Shown here: in pieces, positions 1 through 9,062 of the stretch
Position numbering within the stretch: the first letter of the stretch is position 1
How the letters are laid out: the number at the start of each line of letters is the position of its first letter
Source of the DNA: Micromonospora cabrerizensis
GTDB taxonomy: Bacteria > Actinomycetota > Actinomycetes > Mycobacteriales > Micromonosporaceae
Assembly (NCBI RefSeq): GCF_022230955.1
Contig: NZ_JAKKFI010000076.1
Span: 1 to 64,000 of the forward strand
Direction: 5' to 3'
DNA length: 64,000 bases
Notes under the pieces: generated by a model
Seen by the model: only the letters and a program-made list of their open reading frames with translations
The model's database searches: none
Told to the model about the DNA's origin: nothing
Translations under genes and position numbers: made by a program

Positions 1-718
1 CGGCCACGAAGACCCGCAGCCGGCTGGCCACCCCGAGCAGGCCGATCAGCGCCACCAGCAGCAGCGCCACCGAGCCCGCCAGCAGTTCGGGAGCACCCAC
101 CCAGCGGGCCGGCCCGAACGGCGCGACCGGGTCGCCGGAGCCGACCGCGAGGGCGCCGGCCGTGAACGCGTACGGCAGGGCGTAGCCGCCGAGCGTCGCC
201 CCGGCGGTGCCGTCGCCGTTGGCGCGGGAGGCCACCGCACCCGCCACGGTGAGCAGCAGCGCCACCACGGCGGCCGCCAGCCAGCCGGCCCGGTGCGTGG
301 GGCCCCCGGCGAGCAGGGCGAGCAGCCCGACGGCGAGCGGCACGGCGGCACCGGCCAGACCGGCGGCGCGGGTGGCGGTGGGCGACCAGGCGCCGCCCCG
401 GCGACGGGCACCGTCGGCGATCGCCTCGACCACGTCGTCGTACTCCAGCTCGGGCCAGTGCGCGCGGGCCGGCACCAGGTGCAGCACCTCGCCGTCGCGG
501 ACGCCCTGGGGCAGCAGCGCCTGGGCGGTCGCCAGCAACGCGCCGTCGGTGCGGCGAAGGACCCAGCCGCCGTGCTGTTCGCCGTCGTCGGCCAGCCCGA
601 CGCCGGCGTGCCGGAGCACGTCGGGCAGCAGCTCGGCCAGGGGCACCTGCTCCGGCAGGGCGACGTCCACCCGTCGTTGCGGCGCGCTGATGGTGACGCG
701 GGCCAGCCCGGTAGTCAT
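1..718 (-). CDS. eccD: Type VII secretion membrane protein EccD (partial, C-terminus beyond window)
   Basis: EccD forms the membrane channel core of type VII (ESX) secretion. The visible 239 residues start at an ATG (716-718) and run off the left edge. The first ~90 residues read as a soluble ubiquitin-like (YukD) domain. A short linker follows, then four clear hydrophobic segments between about residues 120 and 235; the family normally has eleven. The gene is divergent from eccC, about 100 bp away, and mycP follows eccC, which is normal ESX content. The N-terminal domain plus multi-TM layout and the neighbours make the call firm; the substrate class cannot be told. Confidence 0.88.
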   Translation of the reverse strand, partial: MTTGLARVTISAPQRRVDVALPEQVPLAELLPDVLRHAGVGLADDGEQHGGWVLRRTDGALLATAQALLPQGVRDGEVLHLVPARAHWPELEYDDVVEAIADGARRRGGAWSPTATRAAGLAGAAVPLAVGLLALLAGGPTHRAGWLAAAVVALLLTVAGAVASRANGDGTAGATLGGYALPYAFTAGALAVGSGDPVAPFGPARWVGAPELLAGSVALLLVALIGLLGVASRLRVFVA

Positions 719-819
719 CGACTGGTCTCCATATCGAGGGGGATCGGAGGCTGCGCGGACGACAGGACTTTACCTACCATGAGTCCGGCTCGGGTTACCC
801 AGCGCTGTCAGGAGGCCGA

Positions 820-3800
820 GTGTCCACCGTCGTCATCAAGCGTCCGCCACGTCGACCAGCGCCGGAGATCCCCGGCGGCGAGCTGCCGGTCGAGGCGCCA
901 CCGGAGATTCCCGTGGTGGCCGGCGGGCGGTGGCAGCAGATGCTCATGCTGCTGCCGATGCTCGGCGGCACGGTGGCGATGGCGATGATGTTCGGCCGGG
1001 GCGGTGGCGCCTACTCGTACGTGGTGGGCGGGATGTTCGGGCTCTCCTCGTTGGCGATGTTGGTGACGTCCTGGGGCAGCGCCTCCGGCACCCCGAAGAA
1101 GTCCGAGATGATGGCCGCCCGCAGGGAGTACCTGCGGCACCTGGCCACACTGCGGCGACGGGTGCGGCGCACCGCCGGTCAGCAGCGGGCCGGGCTCTTC
1201 TACCGGCACCCGGACCCGGGCGGGCTCTGGTCGACGGTGGACAGCCACCGGGTGTGGGAGCGGCGCCCCGCCGACCCGGACTTCGCGGTGGTACGCGTCG
1301 CCGTCGGGCCGCAGACCCTGGCCACGCCGCTCGTCCCGCCGGTCACCCGGCCACTGGAGGAGCTGGAGCCGATGACCGCCGGCGCGCTGCGCCGCTTCCT
1401 GGACGCGTACTCCGTGGTGCCGGACCTGCCGGTGGCGCTGTCGCTGCGCAGCTTCGCCCGGGTGCACGTCCGGCCCGCCGGCCGCACCGGGGGTGGCACC
1501 CCGGCCGCCAGCGGGCCACCGACCGGCGACCCGGCGGCGCAGGCGCTGGTCCGGGCCGTGCTGACCCAGCTGGCGGTCTTCCACGCCCCCGACGAGCTGC
1601 TCGTCGCGGTGTGCGCGGGACCGGAACGCCGCGCCTGCTGGGAGTGGGTGAAATGGCTCCCGCACGCCCATCATCCGAGCCGCACCGACGCGCTCGGCCC
1701 GGTCCGACTGGTGACCAGCTCCGCCGCCGAGTTGGAAGGGCTGCTGGCCGACGTGCTGGGCAGCCGCTCCCGGTTCAGTCCGGCCGGCCCGGCCACCGAC
1801 GGCCCGCACGTGGTGGTGGTCCTCGACGGAGGTGAACTGGCCGGTGCCAGTGACCTGACCGGTGACGGCGGCATCGACGCGGTCACCGTGCTGGACCTGG
1901 ACACTCCGCCGCCTCGGCTGCTCGACCGGTACGCGTTGCTGCTGGAGTTGCACGGCCGGCGACTGCACTCGCGGTCGTCCGACGGGCATGCCGAGGTGGG
2001 CATCGCCGACCAGCTCGACCTTGCCGACGCCGAGGCGGTCGCGCGACGGTTGGCGCCACTGCGGCTCGCCGGTGCGGCACGCGGGCCGGACGCCCCGCTC
2101 CAGGCCGACCTGGGCCTTCCCGAGCTGCTCGGTCTCGGTGACCCGGAGAGCTTCACGGCCGAGCAGGGCTGGTTGCCGCGCTCGGCGCGGGAGCGGCTGC
2201 GGGTGCCGATCGGGGTGGGCACCGACGGCGGTGCCATCGAGCTAGACCTCAAGGAGTCCGCCCAGGACGGGATGGGCCCGCACGGCCTGCTCATCGGGGC
2301 GACCGGTTCCGGCAAGTCCGAGCTGCTCCGCACGCTGGTGCTGGGGTTGGCCGCCACGCACAGCTCCGAGCAGCTCAACTTCGTGCTGGTCGACTTCAAG
2401 GGTGGTGCCACCTTCGCCTCGTTCGACCGGCTGCCGCACACCGCGGCGGTGATCACCAACCTGGCCGACGCGTTGCCCCTGGTCGACCGGATGGTCGACG
2501 CCATCAACGGGGAGCTGGTCCGCCGCCAGGAGCTGCTGCGGCGCGCCGGCAACTTCGCCAGCGTGCGCGACTACGAGCGGGCCCGGGCGGCCGGCAGCCC
2601 ACTGGCCCCGCTGCCGTCGCTGCTGCTGATCTGTGACGAGTTCTCCGAGCTGCTGTCCGCCAAGCCGGACTTCATCGACCTGTTCGTGCAGATTGGCCGG
2701 CTGGGCCGGTCCCTCGGTGTGCATCTGCTGCTCGCCAGTCAGCGACTGGAGGAGGGACGGCTACGCGGGTTGGACACCCACCTGTCGTACCGGATCGGCC
2801 TGCGCACCTTCTCCGCGCTGGAGTCCCGCACGGTGCTCGGTGTACCGGACGCGCACGAGCTGCCCCGCTCGCCGGGCCACGGCTACCTGCGCGCCGGCAC
2901 CGACCCGCTGGCCCGGTTCAAGGCCGCGTACGTCTCCGGCGCCGTCCGCCGTCGGACCGCGCCGGCCGGCGTGGCCGTCGAGGGCGGCGCGCGGCTGCTC
3001 ACCTTCACCACCCACGTCGTGCCGGTGCCCGAGCCGACCACCCCGGTCGTGCCCGTCGTGGCCGATGACGAGGGCGGGGGCACACTGCTCGACCTGCTGG
3101 TGGACCGGCTCGTCGGGCAGGGCCCACCGGCGCACCAGGTCTGGCTACCGCCGCTCGGTCAGCCGCCGACCCTGGACGAGCTGCTCGGCCCGGTCGAGGT
3201 GGACCCGCGACGCGGCCTCACCGTGGGCAACCCGGAGCTGCACGGCGCACTCGGCGTGCCGCTGGCCGTCGTCGACAAGCCGCTGGAGCAACGCCGGGAC
3301 CTGCTCTGGCTGGCGCTCGACGGCGCCGCCGGGCACGTCGCGGTGGTCGGCGCGCCGCAGAGCGGCAAGTCCACCGTGCTGCGCACGCTGATCTGCGCGC
3401 TGGCGCTCACCCACACACCGGCCGAGGTGCAGGTCTACTGCCTGGACTTCGGTGGCGGCGGGCTGGCCGCACTGCGCGACCTCCCGCACGTGGGCGGGGT
3501 CACCGGTCGGGCCGACCCGACCGCCGTCCGGCGCACCGTCGGCGAGATGACCACCCTGCTGGCCGATCGGGAACGCCGCTTCGCGGAGCTGGGCGTGGAG
3601 TCGATGGCCACGTACCGGCAGCGCCGCGCCGCGGCGGGAACGACCAACCAGCCGGGCACCGACCCGTTCGGTGACGTGTTCCTGGTGATCGACGGCTGGA
3701 GCACCGTCCGGGGCGAGTACGACGACCTGGAACCCCTGGTCACCGACCTGGCCACCCGGGGTCTGTCGTACGGGCTGCACGTGGTCGCCACCGCGCTGCG

Positions 3801-4803
3801 CTGGCTGGACTTCCGTCCGGCGATCCGGGACCTGTTCGGCTCCCGTCTGGAGTTGCGCCTCGGCGACCCGTCCGACTCGCTCGTGGCCAGGCGTGCTGCC
3901 GCGAACGTGCCGGAGCGCCCGGGTCGGGGCGTGACCGCGGAGGGGCTGCACTTCCTCACCGCGCTACCTCAGCTCGGCGCCGCCAACGGGGACACCGCAG
4001 ACCTGGTCAAACGGGTCGCCGACGGGTGGGCGGGGCCTCCGGCGCCCCGGGTTCGGCTGCTCCCGCCCGTGCTGCCGTACGCCGATCTGGACGTCGCCGC
4101 GACGACCGGGCTGCGGTTGCCGATCGGGATCGCGGAGGCGGACCTGCGCCCGGTGCTGCTCGACTTCGCCACCGAGCCACACTTCGTGATCTTCGGGGAC
4201 TCGGAGTGCGGCAAGTCCTCGTTCCTGCGCGCGCTGGCCACGTCGATCACCACGCGGTTCACTCCCGAGCAGGCCCGGGTGATCCTGGTCGACTACCGGC
4301 GTAGCCTGCTCGGCGCCATCGAGACCCCGCACCTGATCGGTTACGGCACCGCCGCGGCGCACACCGCCGACCTGGTCGAGTCGGCCGCCGGTTACCTGGA
4401 GCGGCGGGCCCCCGGGCCGGAGGTCACCCCGCAGCAACTGCGGGACCGCTCCTGGTGGACCGGGCCGGAGCTGTTCGTGCTGGTGGACGACTACGACCTG
4501 GTGGCGTCCGGTCCGTCGAACCCGCTGCGGGCGCTGGAGGAGCACCTGCCGCACGCCCGCGACGTCGGGCTGCACCTGGTGCTGGCCCGTCGTTCCGGTG
4601 GCGCGGGCCGCGCCCAGTACGAGCCGATCGTGCAGCGGCTGCGGGAGCTGTCCACTGCCGGTCTGGTGATGGCGGGCAGCCCCGACGAGGGCGCACTCGT
4701 CGGGCCGGTGCGCCCCGGCCCGCTGCCGCCGGGCCGTGGCCGACTGGTCACCCGGCGAGAGGGCGTACGCCTCGTTCAGCTGGCACAACTTCCGCCACCA
4801 TGA
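820..4803 (+). CDS. eccC: Type VII secretion ATPase EccC (FtsK/SpoIIIE family)
   Basis: Cytoplasmic motor of the ESX system, 1327 residues, the length of a fused EccCa-EccCb. Two transmembrane segments lie at about residues 45-90. Three P-loop ATPase domains follow, with Walker A motifs GATGSGKS (493-500), GAPQSGKS (844-851) and GDSECGKS (1126-1133). Domain 1 has a full Walker B with Asp-Glu at 606-607 (LLLICDEFSEL). Domain 2 reads VIDGW and domain 3 LVDDYD, so both lack the catalytic Glu, as is usual for EccC where domain 1 carries most activity. The GTG start at 820 is preceded by GGAGG at 811-815. mycP follows after 74 bp. Confidence 0.95.
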   Translation: MSTVVIKRPPRRPAPEIPGGELPVEAPPEIPVVAGGRWQQMLMLLPMLGGTVAMAMMFGRGGGAYSYVVGGMFGLSSLAMLVTSWGSASGTPKKSEMMAARREYLRHLATLRRRVRRTAGQQRAGLFYRHPDPGGLWSTVDSHRVWERRPADPDFAVVRVAVGPQTLATPLVPPVTRPLEELEPMTAGALRRFLDAYSVVPDLPVALSLRSFARVHVRPAGRTGGGTPAASGPPTGDPAAQALVRAVLTQLAVFHAPDELLVAVCAGPERRACWEWVKWLPHAHHPSRTDALGPVRLVTSSAAELEGLLADVLGSRSRFSPAGPATDGPHVVVVLDGGELAGASDLTGDGGIDAVTVLDLDTPPPRLLDRYALLLELHGRRLHSRSSDGHAEVGIADQLDLADAEAVARRLAPLRLAGAARGPDAPLQADLGLPELLGLGDPESFTAEQGWLPRSARERLRVPIGVGTDGGAIELDLKESAQDGMGPHGLLIGATGSGKSELLRTLVLGLAATHSSEQLNFVLVDFKGGATFASFDRLPHTAAVITNLADALPLVDRMVDAINGELVRRQELLRRAGNFASVRDYERARAAGSPLAPLPSLLLICDEFSELLSAKPDFIDLFVQIGRLGRSLGVHLLLASQRLEEGRLRGLDTHLSYRIGLRTFSALESRTVLGVPDAHELPRSPGHGYLRAGTDPLARFKAAYVSGAVRRRTAPAGVAVEGGARLLTFTTHVVPVPEPTTPVVPVVADDEGGGTLLDLLVDRLVGQGPPAHQVWLPPLGQPPTLDELLGPVEVDPRRGLTVGNPELHGALGVPLAVVDKPLEQRRDLLWLALDGAAGHVAVVGAPQSGKSTVLRTLICALALTHTPAEVQVYCLDFGGGGLAALRDLPHVGGVTGRADPTAVRRTVGEMTTLLADRERRFAELGVESMATYRQRRAAAGTTNQPGTDPFGDVFLVIDGWSTVRGEYDDLEPLVTDLATRGLSYGLHVVATALRWLDFRPAIRDLFGSRLELRLGDPSDSLVARRAAANVPERPGRGVTAEGLHFLTALPQLGAANGDTADLVKRVADGWAGPPAPRVRLLPPVLPYADLDVAATTGLRLPIGIAEADLRPVLLDFATEPHFVIFGDSECGKSSFLRALATSITTRFTPEQARVILVDYRRSLLGAIETPHLIGYGTAAAHTADLVESAAGYLERRAPGPEVTPQQLRDRSWWTGPELFVLVDDYDLVASGPSNPLRALEEHLPHARDVGLHLVLARRSGGAGRAQYEPIVQRLRELSTAGLVMAGSPDEGALVGPVRPGPLPPGRGRLVTRREGVRLVQLAQLPPP

Positions 4804-4812
4804 CCTGACTCG

Positions 4813-4844
4813 CCGGTTCTTCCCGTGACAGGTGGGGAAACCGG
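4813..4844 (+). terminator. Imperfect hairpin between eccC and mycP
   Basis: CCGGTT-TTCCC at 4813-4824 pairs, with a bulge, with GGGGAAACCGG ending at 4844. There is no T-run. It could be a weak terminator or an mRNA processing stem between the two genes. Confidence 0.3.
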
Positions 4845-4877
4845 TAATCTCCGATCGTCATGGTTCCGTCGGGATGA

Positions 4878-6218
4878 ATGGCTGAGGATGTGACTGGGGT
4901 TCGGCACAGCGGCCCGTCAGTGGCCCGCCGGACGGCCGGCCGGGCTCTGCTCGGTGTGGCCGCGGTGCTCGCTGTCGTGGCTCCGACCGCGGCGGCCGCG
5001 CCCGTCGCCGCGCCCACCAACGGCGGGCAGCTCGCCGGCGCGCCGATGGCGTTCGCTCCCGGTGACGCCGTCACCCGCACCGATCAGGTTCGCGACGAGC
5101 AGTGGCAGCTCGACGAGTTGCGGGCGGAGACGGCCTGGCGCAGCTCGACCGGCCGGGGCGTGATCGTCGCGGTGGTCGACTCCGGAGTGGACGGCAATCA
5201 TCCCGACCTTGCCGGCCAGGTGCTGCCCGGCAAGGATCTGGTCGGCCCCGAGGGTGGGGCTGGGCCGGATCCGGTGGGGCACGGCACGACGGTCGCCGGT
5301 CTGATCGCCGGGCGCAGCGACGACAAACGAGGCGTGGTGGGCCTGGCACCGGACGCCCGGATCCTGCCGGTCCGGGTGCTCGACGAGCAGAACCGCTACG
5401 ACGACGCGTTGATCGTCGCCCAGGGGGTTCGCTGGGCCGTCGACAACGGCGCCCGCGTGATCAACCTGTCGTTGGGCGGCAGCGGTGACAGCCCGGCCCT
5501 GGCCGCGGCCCTGGACTACGCATTCGTCCGGGACGTGGTCGTGATCGCCTGCACCGGCAACCTGGCGACCTCGACCAGCACCAAGGTCTGGTACCCGGCC
5601 CGCGAGCCGGGCGTGATCGCGGTCTCCGGTCTCGAACGCAGCAGCGACAACCTGTGGTCCGGGTCGATCACCGGCCAGGCGACGGTGCTCACCGCTCCCG
5701 CCAGCGGGCTCGTCGGCGCCAAGTCTCCCGACGGTTACTGGCGGGTGCAGGGCACCAGCTTCGCCGCGCCGCTGGTGACGGCCACCGCCGCGCTGGTCCG
5801 GTCCCGCTACCCGCGGATGCCCGCCGGCGAGGTGGTCAACCGGTTGCTGGCCACCGCCCGGGACCTCGGCCCGACCGGGCGCGACGACCGTTTCGGGTAC
5901 GGGGTGGTCGACCCGGTGGCCGCGCTGACCGCTCAGGTGCCGCCGGTGACCGCCAACCCGCTGGACGACCAGACGTCGCCGGGCGTGACGGGTTTCGGCC
6001 CGGCCCCCGGCTCGGCTGACGGCGACCCGGTGGCGGGCGCCGGCAGCGACCCGCTCGGTCTCGCCGCGCCCCGCCAGCAGACCAGGTGGACGGCCCGGGC
6101 GGCGGGCGGCCAGGACACTTCGGCCCCCGGGCAACTGTGGACCGGAGTTGTGCTCATCGTCGCCCTGGCCGGTGGCGGTGCCCTGCTGGTGCGCCGACTT
6201 CGACAGCGCACCCGCTGA
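4878..6218 (+). CDS. mycP: Mycosin, type VII secretion-associated subtilisin-like protease
   Basis: Membrane-anchored S8 serine protease of the ESX system, 446 residues. A signal/anchor segment lies at about residues 20-42 (ending ...APTAAAAPVAAP). The catalytic triad is visible: Asp101 in AVVDSGVD, His135 in GHGTTVAGL and Ser294 in GTSFAAPLV. A Pro/Gly-rich linker precedes a C-terminal transmembrane helix (about 420-438) and a basic RRLRQRTR tail, the standard mycosin topology. The ATG at 4878 has a weak ribosome site; a GTG at 4890 is an alternative. It lies downstream of eccC. Confidence 0.93.
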   Translation: MAEDVTGVRHSGPSVARRTAGRALLGVAAVLAVVAPTAAAAPVAAPTNGGQLAGAPMAFAPGDAVTRTDQVRDEQWQLDELRAETAWRSSTGRGVIVAVVDSGVDGNHPDLAGQVLPGKDLVGPEGGAGPDPVGHGTTVAGLIAGRSDDKRGVVGLAPDARILPVRVLDEQNRYDDALIVAQGVRWAVDNGARVINLSLGGSGDSPALAAALDYAFVRDVVVIACTGNLATSTSTKVWYPAREPGVIAVSGLERSSDNLWSGSITGQATVLTAPASGLVGAKSPDGYWRVQGTSFAAPLVTATAALVRSRYPRMPAGEVVNRLLATARDLGPTGRDDRFGYGVVDPVAALTAQVPPVTANPLDDQTSPGVTGFGPAPGSADGDPVAGAGSDPLGLAAPRQQTRWTARAAGGQDTSAPGQLWTGVVLIVALAGGGALLVRRLRQRTR

Positions 6219-6241
6219 TCTCAGCCCACCGTCAGGCCTGA

Positions 6242-6257
6242 CCGACCGGCCGGTCGG
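6242..6257. repeat. 16-bp perfect palindrome
   Basis: CCGACCGGCCGGTCGG is perfectly self-complementary and lies between the mycP stop and the next ATG at 6271. It could be an operator or a small stem; no T-run follows. Confidence 0.35.
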
Positions 6258-6270
6258 GTAGAACCGACAC

Positions 6271-7062
6271 ATGAGTACGCATCAGCCGCCCACCCTCGTC
6301 CCCGTCGGCCAGCCGTCCTGGCGGCGGCGCCGACTCGACCCGGACCACGCGTTGGGTCTGCGGCTGACCCTGGCCGCGACGGCGGCGTTCCTGGTGCTGG
6401 TGCCCTTCGCGCTGCTCACACTGCTGGTGCTCGGCACATGGGCTCCGCTGCACCGGTTGGACACGGCGGTCACCCGCGCGTTGCACGGTTATGCGCTCGA
6501 CCACCCTGCCTGGGTCACGGTGATGCGGATCTGGACGGAGGTGTTCGCCCCGATGCCGCTGCGCGCCGCCGCGCTGCTCCTGGTGATCTGGCTGCTGCGT
6601 CGGGGCGCCCGTCGGCTGGCCCTCTGGGCGACCACCACCATGGTGGTCGGTGGGCTGATCGGCCCGCTGCTCAAGCTGCTCGTCGGTCGGGACCGGCCGG
6701 AGCTGCTGGACCCGGTGGCACGGGCCGCCGGCTACTCGTTCCCCTCTGGGCACGCGTCGAACGCCACCCTGGCCGCCGGGGTGCTGCTGCTGGTGTTCCT
6801 GCCGTTCGCCGGGCAGGGAGCGGCGCGGGTCGCGCTCTGGGCCGCCGCGCTGCTGCTCACCGTGGTCACCGGGCTGAGCAGGGTGGCGCTCGGCGTGCAC
6901 TTCGCCAGTGACGTGCTGGGCGGTTGGCTGCTCGGTGTGGCGGTGCTGGCGGCGACCACCGCCGCGTTCACCAGTTGGCGGGCGCACACCGGTCTCCGGC
7001 CGGTCCGGCCGACCCGCGACGGCGTCGCTCCCGAAGTGGAGCGGCATCCCGGAGCGGCCTGA
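6271..7062 (+). CDS. PAP2-family membrane phosphatase
   Basis: Type 2 phosphatidic-acid-phosphatase-like membrane enzyme of 263 residues, acting on lipid phosphates or polyprenyl pyrophosphates. The full three-part signature is present: KLLVGRDRP (K-x6-R-P), YSFPSGHAS, and SRVALGVHFASD (S-R-x5-H-x3-D). About six hydrophobic helices surround these motifs with the active-site loops between them. It precedes a second PAP2-type gene on the same strand by 37 bp. Substrate cannot be deduced; undecaprenyl pyrophosphate recycling or phosphatidylglycerol-phosphate dephosphorylation are both possible. Confidence 0.85.
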   Translation: MSTHQPPTLVPVGQPSWRRRRLDPDHALGLRLTLAATAAFLVLVPFALLTLLVLGTWAPLHRLDTAVTRALHGYALDHPAWVTVMRIWTEVFAPMPLRAAALLLVIWLLRRGARRLALWATTTMVVGGLIGPLLKLLVGRDRPELLDPVARAAGYSFPSGHASNATLAAGVLLLVFLPFAGQGAARVALWAAALLLTVVTGLSRVALGVHFASDVLGGWLLGVAVLAATTAAFTSWRAHTGLRPVRPTRDGVAPEVERHPGAA

Positions 7063-7099
7063 GGCGTGCCGACGAGGTGGGCAGGGTACTGGCCGGCAC

Positions 7100-7807
7100 A
7101 TGTCCGAGACCGCGCTTCAGATTGTCCGGCGGGTACTGCTGCCGGTTTCCCTCCTGCTCGGCCTCATGGTGCTGCTCGGGGTGCTGGTCACCCGCGTGTT
7201 CGCCCGGACCTGGCCGTTCACCGCGGAAGACGCGGTGAACCGGGAGTTGGCCGCCGACCGCACCGGCGGCTGGAACGACGTCTCTCTGGTGTTCAGCACG
7301 TTGGCCAGCACCCAGATGATCGTCGTGGTCACGGTGTTGGTGGCGCTGGCGCTGCGGCTCTGGCTCAAGCGCTGGCGGGAGCCGCTGTTCCTGTGCGCGG
7401 CGGTGACCGCCCAGGCGCTGGTGTTCCTGCTGACCACGCTGGCGATCGACCGGCGGCGGCCGGCGGTGGAGCACATGGATGTCTCGCCGCCCACGTCGAG
7501 CTTCCCGTCCGGGCACACCTCGGCGGCGGTGGCGCTCTACGTCGGTATTGCCGTGCTGATGGCGTTGCGGGTGCGCAGCACCGGGGCGAAGGTCGCCTGG
7601 TGGAGTCTGCTGCTGACGGTGCCGCTGGGGGTGGCGCTGACTCGGATGTACCGGGGGATGCACCACCCGAGCGACGTGGTGGCGTCCTTCCTCAACGGCG
7701 GCACCTGCGTCGTGATCATGGCTCGTGCCGTCCTCGACCGAGGGGTGAGGTGGGGGCGGGCGAAGCTGCCGACCGTGGGGCGACCGGCGCTGTCGACCCG
7801 GGGCTGA
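7100..7807 (+). CDS. PAP2-family membrane protein with an altered first motif
   Basis: A 235-residue multi-helix membrane protein of the PAP2 superfamily. PSGHTSAA and TRMYRGMHHPSD (R-x5-H-x3-D) carry the nucleophile-assisting and catalytic His residues. The first motif reads TLAIDRRRP, so the usual Lys of K-x6-R-P is Thr; phosphate binding may differ or be taken over by the Arg cluster. Start chosen at the ATG at 7100 because the longer in-frame extension lies inside the preceding gene. It ends 13 bp from the convergent marP gene. Confidence 0.8.
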   Translation: MSETALQIVRRVLLPVSLLLGLMVLLGVLVTRVFARTWPFTAEDAVNRELAADRTGGWNDVSLVFSTLASTQMIVVVTVLVALALRLWLKRWREPLFLCAAVTAQALVFLLTTLAIDRRRPAVEHMDVSPPTSSFPSGHTSAAVALYVGIAVLMALRVRSTGAKVAWWSLLLTVPLGVALTRMYRGMHHPSDVVASFLNGGTCVVIMARAVLDRGVRWGRAKLPTVGRPALSTRG

Positions 7808-7820
7808 CCTCGCGCCGCCC

Positions 7821-8999
7821 TCAGGTGCATTCGCCGGTGGCGACCTGCCGGTTGCGTTCGGCCCCGGCCAACGCCACCGGGCGGGCCTCCGCGGCGGTCA
7901 CCGCGAAGCCGGTGTTCGGGTCGTCGGCCGCCGCCGCGAAGATCACGCCGAGCACCAGCCCGTTGGCGGAGAGCAGCGGGCCGCCGGAGTTGCCGCTGCG
8001 GACCAGGGCTCGGATGGTGTAGATCTCCCGGGTGACGTCGCCGGAGGAGTAGATGTCCGGGCCCTTGATGCGGTCGACGTCGCGGACCCGCGCCGACTGC
8101 GCGTTGTAGGGGCCGTCGAGCGGGAAGCCCAGCACGATCGCGTCGGAGCCACTGCCGGCGTTTCCGGCGGCGAACCGCAGGGACGGGCCGGGCAGCCCGG
8201 GCACGAGGAGCACGGCCAGGTCTCGGTCCGGGTCGTAGACCACCACCTTGCCGTCGTACCGCTCACCGCCCAGCTCCACGGCGACCGAGCGGGTGCCGGC
8301 GACGACGTGCGCGTTGGTCATCACCCGGTCGTCGGCGTACACGAAGCCGGAGCCCTCGATGCGGCGCGAGCAGCTGGGCGCGGAGCCGAGCACCTTGACG
8401 ACCGACCGCTGACCGTTGACCACGACCTGCGAGCCGGCCAGTGCCGGGTCCGGTGGGTCGACCTGTCGGGCCCGGGTGGGCGTGAGGTCACCGAAGACGT
8501 CCGGGAACCCGTCGGTGTCGACGGTGTCCTCCAGGGCGGTGGACAACTGGTGGGCCTGCTCCGGCACGACCCGGTTGACCACCGAGATCAGCGCGCTGTT
8601 GCGCACCGCGGCGGCGAGCCAGGGCACCGAGGACGAACCGAGCGGCACCGCGACCAGCCAGGCGAGCAGGAGCACCGCGAGCAGCGAGACGAGCGCACCA
8701 CCCACGTCGTCGGCCCGTTTGCCCACGTCGCTGGTGATGGTCTTGCGCAGGTGCGAGCCGAGCCAACCGGCCAGCGCCTGCCCGACCACGGCCAGCCCGA
8801 AGATCGCCACGAGCGAGATCAGCACGCGGGTGCCGGCGTCCACGAACTGCCGGGCGAACAACGGCCCGAGCTGGAGGCCCAGCAGCAGACCCAAAAAGAA
8901 GCCGGACAGCGATGTGATGCCGATGACGAAACCCTGGCGGTATCCGCTGATCGCGAACACGAGCATGAGCAGCAGGAGGACGAGATCCACGACGGACAC
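7821..8999 (-). CDS. marP: MarP-like membrane serine protease (CvpA domain plus trypsin-like domain)
   Basis: 392 residues. The N-terminal ~150 residues form four hydrophobic segments of the CvpA/colicin V production type. A periplasmic chymotrypsin-like domain follows, with His231 (TNAHVVAG), Asp260 (DRDLAVL) and Ser338 (GNSGGPL). Two Cys in the linker/protease region could form the regulatory disulphide known for MarP. In Mycobacterium tuberculosis MarP (Rv3671c) is required for acid resistance and cleaves a peptidoglycan hydrolase. The next three genes upstream match Rv3672c-Rv3674c, which supports orthology. GTG start at 8999. Confidence 0.92.
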   Translation of the reverse strand: MSVVDLVLLLLMLVFAISGYRQGFVIGITSLSGFFLGLLLGLQLGPLFARQFVDAGTRVLISLVAIFGLAVVGQALAGWLGSHLRKTITSDVGKRADDVGGALVSLLAVLLLAWLVAVPLGSSSVPWLAAAVRNSALISVVNRVVPEQAHQLSTALEDTVDTDGFPDVFGDLTPTRARQVDPPDPALAGSQVVVNGQRSVVKVLGSAPSCSRRIEGSGFVYADDRVMTNAHVVAGTRSVAVELGGERYDGKVVVYDPDRDLAVLLVPGLPGPSLRFAAGNAGSGSDAIVLGFPLDGPYNAQSARVRDVDRIKGPDIYSSGDVTREIYTIRALVRSGNSGGPLLSANGLVLGVIFAAAADDPNTGFAVTAAEARPVALAGAERNRQVATGECT

Positions 9000-9062
9000 G
9001 GGTCAAGCGTACGGGCAGTGCGCCCCCCGGATGACCATCGCTTGCTGAAGGTGACCGTGCGG

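Noticed and set aside
4917..6272. A 451-codon open frame opposite mycP
   Set aside because: Its protein is low-complexity Gly/Arg/His and it overlaps a gene with a full catalytic triad.
6908..7807. Longer start for the second PAP2 protein
   Set aside because: The extra codons overlap the preceding PAP2 gene and lack a sensible N-terminus.
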